From positions 1 to 6,206 of the forward strand of contig JANLUX010000304.1 of NCBI GenBank assembly GCA_031363705.1: a stretch of DNA of 6,206 nucleotides, given 5' to 3'. Positions 1 through 5,889 of this stretch are shown in pieces (the stretch's first letter is position 1; each line of letters starts with the position of its first letter). Source of the DNA: JANLUX01 sp031363705. GTDB lineage: Bacteria > Bacteroidota > Bacteroidia > AKYH767-A > OLB10. The notes under the pieces are model-generated. The model was given only the letters and a program-made list of their open reading frames with translations. It did no database searches and was not told where the DNA came from. Position numbers and translations under genes: made by a program.

Positions 1-798
1 TTGTTTGGTCATGAAAAAGGATCATTCACCGGAGCATTAGGTACCAAGATCGGTCATTTTGAACTCGCCAACGGAGGAACCATTTTCCTGGATGAGATTA
101 CCAATCTTCCTTATGATGTGCAATCATCATTACTGCGTGTGGTGCAGGAAAGAAAAGTGAAGCGCATTGGCGGAACTAAAGAAATACCTATTGATGTACG
201 CATCATAGTAGCAAGTAATGAGATTATCCCTGAAACGATTAAGAAAGGAAAATTCAGAGAAGACTTGTACCATCGTTTCAATGAATTTCATCTTACAGTT
301 CCAGCTTTGCGCGATAGAAAAGATGACCTGTTAATGTTTGCAAAATTCTTTTTGAATATTGCTAATCAGGAATTGGAAAAAAATGTTGAATCATTTACAT
401 CAGAAGTGGAAGAAATGTTTTTGCGCTATCCATGGTATGGTAACTTGCGTGAAATCAAAAATGTTATCCGCAGAGCCACACTATTAACTGAAGGCACTGT
501 TGTTGAATCAAAATCATTACCATTTGAAATAGCAAACTTCAGCCGTACTCTGGGTATGCACGATGAAAAACCGGAGCGTACAGAACCTGAACAACAGCAG
601 CATACACCTCATGTTAATTATGAAAGACCTAAAGAAGAAAAACCTGATTTGAAATCAGTTGCCTTGGGTGCAGAGTATGATTTAATTATAAAGGTGCTTA
701 AAGAAGTAAATTATAATAAGAGCAAGGCTGCAAAACTTTTGAATATTGACAGAAAGACCCTTTATAATAAAATGAAGGCTTATAACCTGGAGGTGTAA
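1..798 (+). CDS. Sigma-54-dependent response regulator (NtrC family), 3' part: AAA+ domain and Fis-type HTH
   Basis: The protein is a bacterial enhancer-binding activator that remodels sigma-54 RNA polymerase by ATP hydrolysis. The reading frame is open at base 1, and the TTG there is an internal Leu codon of the usual 'LFGHEKG' block. The N-terminus (probably a receiver domain) and Walker A therefore lie outside the window. Residues below count from base 1. Visible are the sigma-54-contacting loop GSFTGA (7-12, a variant of GAFTGA), Walker B GGTIFLDE (25-32), a sensor I-like segment ending in Asn73, the arginine-finger block FREDLYHRF (85-93), and a sensor II-like block YPWYGNLRE (143-151, usually YPWPGN). 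A Glu/Lys/Pro/Gln/His-rich linker (about 185-215) follows, then a Fis-type helix-turn-helix (about 222-265) with the pattern NKSKAAKLLNIDRKTLYNKM. The next gene starts 6 bases downstream, so they are probably cotranscribed. The family call is very secure; the target genes are unknown. Confidence 0.95.
   Translation: MFGHEKGSFTGALGTKIGHFELANGGTIFLDEITNLPYDVQSSLLRVVQERKVKRIGGTKEIPIDVRIIVASNEIIPETIKKGKFREDLYHRFNEFHLTVPALRDRKDDLLMFAKFFLNIANQELEKNVESFTSEVEEMFLRYPWYGNLREIKNVIRRATLLTEGTVVESKSLPFEIANFSRTLGMHDEKPERTEPEQQQHTPHVNYERPKEEKPDLKSVALGAEYDLIIKVLKEVNYNKSKAAKLLNIDRKTLYNKMKAYNLEV
789..793 (+). promoter_or_regulatory. Possible Shine-Dalgarno GGAGG for the hybrid kinase
   Basis: GGAGG sits inside the last codons of the sigma-54 activator gene, with 11 bases between it and the ATG at 805. 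The spacing is slightly long. Other genes in this window lack a comparable motif, as is common in Bacteroidota, so it may be a chance match within coding sequence. Confidence 0.3.
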
Positions 799-804
799 CT
801 TTTT

Positions 805-2247
805 ATGGCTGAGCTGCAGAATACCAAAGTACTTTTAGTGGAGGATGATGCTGATGATTATGTTCTCTTTAAAGAATATCTGAATGATATTAAACTCCAC
901 TCCTATTCACTCACCTGGGCTAACACTTACGAAAAAGCAATTGAGCTGATCAGGAGAAAAGAGCATGATATTTATATTTATGATTACCTGTTAGGTGCAA
1001 AAACAGGACTTGATTTAATAAAAGAATCTCTTGCAAGCGGAGTGGATGCTCCCATGATAATTTTAACCGGCTTAGGCAATCACGAAACCGATTTGAAAGC
1101 AATGGAATTAGGCGCTTCAGATTATCTGGTGAAAGATGAAATAGATCCTGAGAAACTTGAACGCAGCATACGTTATTCAATTGAACAAAGCCAGATGCTG
1201 AAGCGGCTTAAGGCAAGTGAGATAAAATTCAGAAGCATATTTGAAAATTCGCATGATGTAATTTATCTCTCCAATCAAAAAGGAGATATTATTGATATTA
1301 ATAAATCAGCTGAACGGTTATTCGGATATACACGCGAAGAGTTATTGAATATGAATGCAACTGATCTCTATGAAAATAAAAATGATCAGCAACGGTTTAT
1401 TGAATCAATAAATAAAACCGGATCCTATTCAAACTTTGAAGTAACGATGCTGGATAAGCATGGCAATAAAAAAATCTGCAACCTTACGGCCAACGTGCAA
1501 AAAATTGATGAGCAAGGTAATGTTTACTACCAGGGAATTGTGCATGACATGACCAGGCGTAAAAAAGCAGAACAAGACCTGATGATTGCGGAAAAATTAG
1601 CCGTAACAGGCAGAGTTGCCCGCTCGCTTGCACATGAAGTAAGAAACCCGCTTACCAATATTAATCTTGCAGTTGAACAACTGGACGAAGAAATAAAAGA
1701 AGAAGATTGTAAAACCTATTTCGATATAATAAAAAGAAACAGCAAACGCATTAATGACCTGGTGACGGAGTTAATGGAAAATTCCAAACTCACTGAACTT
1801 AAATCAACAAAGATTACTATCCGGTCAATAATGGATAAAACTATTGCGCTGGCTAAAGACCGTGCAGCTTTAAAAAATATTTCGCTTGAAACTTCCTACC
1901 AGGGAGATCACGAAGAAATGGAAGCTGATGAATCAAAACTTACCATGGCGCTGCTCAATATTATTATCAATGCCATTGAAGCTGTGGAAGAAAACAAGGG
2001 TATTATTAAAATTAATACACTCTGCGAAAGCAAAAAATGCACTATTACCATTGAAGATAACGGTTGTGGAATAAGCGAAGAGGATCTGGCTAAAATTTTT
2101 GAACCTTACTTTACTGCCAAACAAAACGGCATGGGACTTGGATTAGCCACCACGCATAATATTATTCACACGCACAAAGGCAACATTACTGTTGAATCTC
2201 AAAAGGGCAAGGGAACTAAATTTAATATTACACTTAATCTTTTATAG
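805..2247 (+). CDS. Hybrid sensor protein: N-terminal receiver, PAS, histidine kinase (REC-PAS-HisKA-HATPase)
   Basis: This 480-residue protein has no signal peptide or membrane segment, so it is a cytoplasmic kinase. The receiver domain (about 7-125) has acidic residues E13, D14 and D15, a phosphoacceptor candidate D60, T88 and the conserved K110 (DYLVKDE). A PAS domain follows (about 139-255), with the typical FRSIFENSHDVIY start and a 'GIVHDMTRRKKAE' end. The dimerisation/phosphotransfer helix carries H277 in the motif HEVRNPL. The ATPase domain shows an N box around N385-N389, a G1 box D418-N-G-C-G422, an F box FEPYFT (432-437) and a G2 box G442-M-G-L-G446. All catalytic motifs are intact. 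An N-terminal receiver suggests that the kinase is itself controlled by phosphotransfer from another kinase, with the PAS domain adding a second input of unknown ligand. It lies 6 bases after the sigma-54 activator and 10 bases before a lone receiver protein, both plausible phosphotransfer partners (inference). Confidence 0.95.
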   Translation: MAELQNTKVLLVEDDADDYVLFKEYLNDIKLHSYSLTWANTYEKAIELIRRKEHDIYIYDYLLGAKTGLDLIKESLASGVDAPMIILTGLGNHETDLKAMELGASDYLVKDEIDPEKLERSIRYSIEQSQMLKRLKASEIKFRSIFENSHDVIYLSNQKGDIIDINKSAERLFGYTREELLNMNATDLYENKNDQQRFIESINKTGSYSNFEVTMLDKHGNKKICNLTANVQKIDEQGNVYYQGIVHDMTRRKKAEQDLMIAEKLAVTGRVARSLAHEVRNPLTNINLAVEQLDEEIKEEDCKTYFDIIKRNSKRINDLVTELMENSKLTELKSTKITIRSIMDKTIALAKDRAALKNISLETSYQGDHEEMEADESKLTMALLNIIINAIEAVEENKGIIKINTLCESKKCTITIEDNGCGISEEDLAKIFEPYFTAKQNGMGLGLATTHNIIHTHKGNITVESQKGKGTKFNITLNLL

Positions 2248-2257
2248 AAAATAAAAC

Positions 2258-2644
2258 ATGAACACTATGATAAACGTACTGGTAATTGATGATGAAAAAG
2301 ACATCAGGGAAAACATCTCAATCATTTTAAAAAAACATGAATATCATCCTGTCACCATTGATAATGTGGTGGATGCAGAAGATATGATAAGGAATAAAAA
2401 ATGGGATATTATCATCAGTGATGTCATGATACCACACCTGGGAGGATTTGAATTAGTAGATGTGGTAAAACAAATATCAAGTGATACGCCTGTTATTCTG
2501 GTTACCGGTATGGATAAAGAAATTCTTGACACTACTGCTACAAAAGCGGATATCATTTTAACAAAGCCTTTTACAGGAAAACAGTTGATTGATGCTATTG
2601 AATCACTTTTAGGTAGGAAAGATAAAGTAAAAGTTGCAGAGTAA
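2258..2644 (+). CDS. Single-domain response regulator (CheY-like receiver only)
   Basis: The 128-residue protein is almost entirely a receiver domain. The acidic pocket is D11, D12 and E13 (VLVIDDEKD), the phosphoacceptor is D55 (IIISDVMIP), the switch residue is T83 (VILVTG), and the conserved lysine is K103 in the cis-proline motif TKPF. No DNA-binding or enzymatic output domain follows, only a short charged tail. It must therefore act by protein contact or as a phosphate shuttle or sink in a relay with the neighbouring kinase (inference). ATG at 2258 is used; a second ATG three codons in (2267) would also keep the whole fold. It starts 10 bases after the kinase and ends 9 bases before the LipL32-like gene, so all are probably on one transcript. 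Confidence 0.93.
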   Translation: MNTMINVLVIDDEKDIRENISIILKKHEYHPVTIDNVVDAEDMIRNKKWDIIISDVMIPHLGGFELVDVVKQISSDTPVILVTGMDKEILDTTATKADIILTKPFTGKQLIDAIESLLGRKDKVKVAE

Positions 2645-2653
2645 TTTAGTGGT

Positions 2654-3328
2654 GTGAAAAATTCTGCTGCAGTATATATTTTTATCCTTTCATGTTTTTT
2701 CACTTCTGATATTTATTCGCAACGGCTTGATAAGTTTAGTTATGAGAGTGCGGGAACAGATTATAAAATAACCTATGATAAAGTGGTTACTTACTTTGGA
2801 TACATAGAACCGGGAAGTAAACCGGATGAAATAATCAACGGCAAAAATTTTTACTATTTATATTTCAGAATTTCTGATACAATACCTGAAATGGGTGTTC
2901 GTATGATTTCACCTGTGCCGTATGTGGTAATGCCTGACCGTGGCGATCTTGTGTCTGATAATTATTTTGATAATGAAAAAGACAAAACAAATTATTTTGA
3001 TCCGTGGATTTCAATTGAACGGGCTTCAGGCTTTAATCAAAATAATTTTTCAAAGAACGATACATCCCTTAAATGGTTGTTGATAGATTTTAATGACGAC
3101 TCATCTGAATTATCTGAACAACCATCAGGAAAAAGTTATAATGCACTTTTGCGAATCAAACCAAAACAAAAAGATTTAAGTCATCAACTTATCCCGGGGC
3201 TTTACAGAATTGCTTTTACTGATGATAAAAAAGGAATTGTTAAAGGAAGCTTTGTGATTCAGTTAGGTACTGCCCTTAAATTGCATGGTTTAAGACTGGA
3301 ATCAAATCCTGAAAAACTGGCAGAGTAA
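2654..3328 (+). CDS. LipL32-like secreted/surface protein
   Basis: The 224-residue protein starts with GTG and an export signal (basic start, hydrophobic 5-18) whose most likely cleavage is after S22, leaving Q23 at the N-terminus. The mature part matches Leptospira LipL32, as I remember that sequence, in order along its length: Y47-F-G-Y50 plus PGSKPDE (53-59), YYLYF (67-71), EMGVRMISP (79-87), GDLVSD (97-102), FDPWI-ER (115-123), YNALLRIK (162-169), GLYRIAFT (182-189), VKGSFV (196-201) and SNPEKL (217-222). This collinear pattern makes homology very likely. LipL32 is an abundant calcium-binding surface lipoprotein that binds matrix proteins, with a jelly-roll-like fold. Here its poly-Asp loop is reduced to DFNDDSSE (145-152). 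A good lipobox is absent: ILSC14 is weak, so the protein may not be lipidated. The gene follows three signalling genes with a 9-base gap, which suggests co-expression with them. Its function here is unknown. Confidence 0.85.
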   Translation: MKNSAAVYIFILSCFFTSDIYSQRLDKFSYESAGTDYKITYDKVVTYFGYIEPGSKPDEIINGKNFYYLYFRISDTIPEMGVRMISPVPYVVMPDRGDLVSDNYFDNEKDKTNYFDPWISIERASGFNQNNFSKNDTSLKWLLIDFNDDSSELSEQPSGKSYNALLRIKPKQKDLSHQLIPGLYRIAFTDDKKGIVKGSFVIQLGTALKLHGLRLESNPEKLAE

Positions 3329-3332
3329 TTTT

Positions 3333-4004
3333 TCAGAAAGTATAATTGTATCCCATTCCGATAACATAATCTGTAACCGGATCGTTTATATTCATTTCTT
3401 TATTGATAAGATAAAATAAATCTAATGAGGATGTTTTATTGAATTTATATTCAAAGCCTACAGCATAACGGATATTATCAAATTCATTTCCCATTACATT
3501 ATTAAGCTGGTAAAATAATTCTGCGGAAATGTAAGGCGTATATTTTTTATCAAGATCATATTTTACAGTCAGCTTGTTTCGTAATGTACGTTCAGACAAT
3601 CTTCCGTTTTCACTGGTATTTACATCTGCATACTGTGACTGAAAACGTTCGCGTAAAGCAAAGCTTACCTTTTTAATTTTATGTTTTATTGTAAGATCAA
3701 TCATGTAACGATGACGCAGACTATAAAAATCATCTACCCTCCTCCGCTGTATGAACCGGTAACTTACGCCCAGTAAAAGATATTTTTTTATTTTATAATT
3801 TACTCCTAACTCAGTGAAAGCAGAACCCAGTTCAGAAATATTTTCATTAAAACGCGCTTCCTCGGTAAGCGCTATTGAAAGTTTCGGGTTTATTTTTTTT
3901 TCAAGATTTATACTTGCCCACAGTCCTGCATCATTAACTTGTGAAAAGCAAAGTGTTGTTTCGAATAAAAACAGGAAAACAATTAACGAAAATATTTTAT
4001 TCAT
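3333..4004 (-). CDS. DUF2490 family outer-membrane beta-barrel protein
   Basis: The protein has a signal peptide (MNKIF start, a long Leu/Phe/Val core, cleavage after 'CFS' before Q). The rest consists of alternating amphipathic strands and ends in an aromatic residue (YNYTF), the usual outer-membrane barrel assembly signal. The pattern 'GLWASINLEKKI', then a strand with 'EEARFNEN', then 'YRF', 'RHRYMIDL' and 'RERFQSQY', is typical of DUF2490, whose biochemical role is unknown. The start at 4004 gives an 8-base overlap with the upstream DUF4956 gene and a normal signal peptide. An ATG at 4016 would add four residues (MFII) and a 20-base overlap. It is the last gene of the minus-strand operon, ending 4 bases from the convergent LipL32-like gene. 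It is probably the outer-membrane part of the VTC/DUF4956 module (inference). A run of nine A on the coding strand (3893-3901) lies early in the gene. Confidence 0.85.
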   Translation of the reverse strand: MNKIFSLIVFLFLFETTLCFSQVNDAGLWASINLEKKINPKLSIALTEEARFNENISELGSAFTELGVNYKIKKYLLLGVSYRFIQRRRVDDFYSLRHRYMIDLTIKHKIKKVSFALRERFQSQYADVNTSENGRLSERTLRNKLTVKYDLDKKYTPYISAELFYQLNNVMGNEFDNIRYAVGFEYKFNKTSSLDLFYLINKEMNINDPVTDYVIGMGYNYTF

Positions 4005-4617
4005 AATAATAAACATGAAGCTGTGCAGAGTCTCTTAAAAAATCGAGTCTGCCAATGGTAACATGATTGATCTTTACTCCCATTCTGTTTTCGAGGTCTG
4101 CAATAAGTTCTTTTTGTTTGTCAGGTTTTATCAACTCAATATTTTCATACTGCACTATTTTAGTTACCTCCTTCTTCATCAGCAGCTTGCTTTCAAGGAG
4201 GTAAGTAATGATAAGGATTATTGCATTCAGCAGTGAGAGCTCGTCCCAGTTGCCTTTACTTACAGCACAGATAAGTCCCATTGCAATTACAAGAAAAAGA
4301 TAGGTCATGTCTTTAATCGAAATATCTTCTGTACGGTAACGCAACATTGAGAATACAGCAAATAATCCAAAGGCAGCACCCATGCTCATTTCAACTTTAT
4401 TAAGCAGATAAGTTATAAGAAAAATGATAAGATTGAAAATGAAAAAGGTAAACACATATTCCCTGCTACGGTAAATAGGGAAATAAACGAACCTTACTAA
4501 AATAAAAACGGATAACACATCTATACCAAGCCTTAGAAAAAATTTCGGAGATAGTTTTTCAAATAATTGAATCGCATTGCTTGCGGTTTCGGTATCAAGA
4601 GATTGCAGAAGTATCAT
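3997..4617 (-). CDS. DUF4956 integral membrane protein, partner of the VTC-domain protein
   Basis: The 206-residue protein has hydrophobic segments at about 30-46, 54-72, 78-92 (short), 103-120 and 127-141, followed by a soluble C-terminal domain (about 145-206). The signature GAAFGLFAVFSMLRYRTE (80-97) followed by IKDMTYLFLVI (101-111) is characteristic of DUF4956. DUF4956 genes are commonly found beside VTC/TTM-domain genes in bacteria, as here. The arrangement suggests that it anchors or channels the product of the VTC protein at the inner membrane (inference from context). The ATG at 4617 lies inside the end of the VTC gene (23-base overlap). No Met lies between it and residue 77, which would cut into the membrane core, so this start is preferred. 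The tail overlaps the DUF2490 start, which suggests translational coupling. Confidence 0.9.
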   Translation of the reverse strand: MILLQSLDTETASNAIQLFEKLSPKFFLRLGIDVLSVFILVRFVYFPIYRSREYVFTFFIFNLIIFLITYLLNKVEMSMGAAFGLFAVFSMLRYRTEDISIKDMTYLFLVIAMGLICAVSKGNWDELSLLNAIILIITYLLESKLLMKKEVTKIVQYENIELIKPDKQKELIADLENRMGVKINHVTIGRLDFLRDSAQLHVYYYE

Positions 4618-5359
4618 TGAGTAGTTTGTTGAATCGTTTTATCTGTGGTCTGAAATTGTTATTTTTTATTTTATCGTACAAGCTGGTGACAGCGTAGCAA
4701 TATTTACTAAGAGATCCTTCGCGAATATGGTGTTGTTTCATTAAGCGCACAAATTCTGAGCGAACTGATTTTTCCTGCTTTGTTTCAGCAATAACAAGAT
4801 TGTTCATTGTGTTGCTAATTCCGTTGTTTTGAAAAGTTAAATCAAGATCAAGGGTAACACGTTCAGGTGAAAAGCGGTTTACCAATGTAATCCGGAAAAA
4901 ATTAATCTTTACCTTGGCTTCAAGACAAGATGGAGTTAAATGTGTTTTATCCGAAAGAAATTTTTCTGTGCTCCCATTAATGGTTTCCTCCATCACCGGA
5001 TGTGTAATTCTTTTTTTAATAGTGCGGTTTTTATTATTCTTGAATTTTATTTCAAAAAAAGTTAAATCAGATTCCACATATTTTCTGAACCTGATCTTGT
5101 AGCGGTTTGACCTTCCGTTATGATGATGGTGATATAATCCAAAATCTTTTGTATCAAAATAGATTGACTCATACCTGCTTATGCGATGACCATTTACTTC
5201 AAGCACACGGTAAGTATTTTTTAATTGATTGAGAAAGCCCTCCAGCTTATCCTGTGTAAATGCGTATTTGGAATCCATCCTGTCCATCAGCATCACACTA
5301 TCCATCTCTTTCAATGTAATTGGATCAAACCCACTTAATATATTCCGGAAATCAGTCAA
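4595..5359 (-). CDS. VTC-domain (TTM superfamily) polyphosphate-polymerase-like protein
   Basis: The 254-residue soluble protein matches the bacterial VTC domain, related to the catalytic domain of yeast Vtc4, which makes polyphosphate from ATP inside a basic tunnel. Tunnel-type residues are visible: R27-x-D29-x-K31-Y32, YFDT (67-70), R86-x-K88-x-R90-x-R92, E103-x-K105-x-K107, R112 to R117 (RTIKKR), E166-R167 with D171 and D173, E192-x-K194, and the closing S218-K219-Y220. The full charged set looks intact, so an active enzyme is plausible, but substrate and product are not proven. The start is TTG at 5359. The stop codon at 5372-5374 leaves only four codons upstream, and 'FDPITLKEMDSVMLMDR' is already conserved family sequence, so a later ATG would cut the domain. 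It lies 21 bases after the lipoprotein gene and overlaps DUF4956 by 23 bases. Confidence 0.92.
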   Translation of the reverse strand: MTDFRNILSGFDPITLKEMDSVMLMDRMDSKYAFTQDKLEGFLNQLKNTYRVLEVNGHRISRYESIYFDTKDFGLYHHHHNGRSNRYKIRFRKYVESDLTFFEIKFKNNKNRTIKKRITHPVMEETINGSTEKFLSDKTHLTPSCLEAKVKINFFRITLVNRFSPERVTLDLDLTFQNNGISNTMNNLVIAETKQEKSVRSEFVRLMKQHHIREGSLSKYCYAVTSLYDKIKNNNFRPQIKRFNKLLNDTSAIS

Positions 5360-5380
5360 GATTCTATAAAATTATTTTAT

Positions 5381-5788
5381 TTAATTTTTCTTAATCTCAA
5401 ATGTGCCGCAATCAACGGTTTGTTTCTTTTTTGTTATCTCCACATTTTTATAAACAGCCACTTTACCAATTGTATCTGAATTAGTAGTGTCACCGGTGTA
5501 AACATAAATCTTATAATTCCCTTTGCGGAGATATTTAAACTCAAATCTTCCATCAGGATCTGTATTAATCCGGTCACCAATAGTTATTTCATCACCATAA
5601 ATAATAAAAACATCTTCGTCAGCGCCCGGGTAGTTTCCTGTGGGAGGATTTTGCCAAAAAGCATTGTATTTAGTAATATGCACTTTTCCTGTAATGGAAG
5701 AATTACCTCCATCTCCGGCTTCCTTTTTACAAGCTATAAAAGTTGCGCTTAATGAAATCAAAATAATTACTAATCTGATATTTTTCAT
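5381..5788 (-). CDS. Small lipoprotein with carboxypeptidase-regulatory-like beta-sandwich domain
   Basis: The 135-residue protein has a type II signal peptide (MKNIR, hydrophobic 6-18, lipobox FIAC20) followed by KKE. It is therefore a predicted lipoprotein, and the charged residues after Cys could bear on surface export in Bacteroidota (weak inference). The mature part has a short Gly-rich linker and one compact beta domain. Its pattern is ITGKVHI (32-38), then 'TDPDGRFEFKYLRKGNYKIYVY' split as TDPDGRFEF followed by LRKGNYKIYVY, then VAVYKNVEI and a final TVDCGTFEI. This resembles CarboxypepD_reg-like or prealbumin-like folds that bind sugar or protein. It is the first gene of the minus-strand operon, 21 bases before the VTC gene. 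Similar small lipoproteins near VTC modules may be accessory, and no specific role can be assigned. The ATG at 5788 gives a normal signal peptide. Confidence 0.82.
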   Translation of the reverse strand: MKNIRLVIILISLSATFIACKKEAGDGGNSSITGKVHITKYNAFWQNPPTGNYPGADEDVFIIYGDEITIGDRINTDPDGRFEFKYLRKGNYKIYVYTGDTTNSDTIGKVAVYKNVEITKKKQTVDCGTFEIKKN

Positions 5789-5827
5789 TTGAAATTATAA
5801 TCTGGTTGTTTCATTTAAATTATGGTT

Positions 5828-5835
5828 CAAACATA
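5828..5835 (-). promoter_or_regulatory. Candidate Bacteroidota -7 promoter element (TATGTTTG) for the lipoprotein-VTC-DUF4956-DUF2490 operon
   Basis: On the minus strand TATGTTTG fits the Bacteroidota sigma-A -7 consensus TAnnTTTG exactly and lies about 40 bases before the ATG at 5788, which would give a leader of about 33 bases. No convincing -33 TTG/TTTG element is seen at the usual distance, because that region is the upstream terminator hairpin. The motif also forms part of that terminator's U-rich tail, so it may have no promoter role. Confidence 0.35.
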
Positions 5836-5837
5836 AA

Positions 5838-5865
5838 CAAACCCCCATTGTTGAATGAGGGTTTG
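5838..5865 (-). terminator. Rho-independent terminator after the T9SS cargo gene
   Basis: Arms 5838-5849 and 5854-5865 form a 12-pair stem around a 4-base loop (5850-5853). The only non-Watson-Crick position is 5845/5858. Read on the minus strand it is a G-U wobble, but on the plus strand it is a C-A mismatch. A U-rich tail (TTTATGTTT) follows on the minus strand. Both points indicate termination of minus-strand transcription coming from the gene that ends at 5890, 24 bases upstream. Confidence 0.88.
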
Positions 5866-5889
5866 ACTGATTTATTAAATAAATAAATT

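Noticed and set aside
950..1180. Minus-strand open frame inside the hybrid kinase gene
   Set aside because: It is antisense to the conserved receiver domain and has no motif of its own.
1886..2124. Short frames on both strands inside the kinase ATPase domain
   Set aside because: They overlap the N, G1 and F boxes of a clear coding region and are compositionally shadow frames.
2344..2703. 119-codon minus-strand open frame opposite the lone receiver gene
   Set aside because: It lies antisense to a receiver gene with all catalytic residues intact and shows no recognisable domain, so it is a shadow frame.
3814..4038. Plus-strand open frame opposite the DUF2490 gene start
   Set aside because: The signal peptide and barrel pattern on the minus strand explain this DNA; the plus frame shows no recognisable feature.
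4914..5102. Plus-strand open frame opposite the VTC gene
   Set aside because: It is antisense to the conserved charged tunnel residues of the VTC domain.
5838..5865. Inverted repeat as an operator or bidirectional terminator
   Set aside because: The G-U versus C-A asymmetry and the U-rich tail favour a minus-strand terminator, and no plus-strand gene ends nearby.
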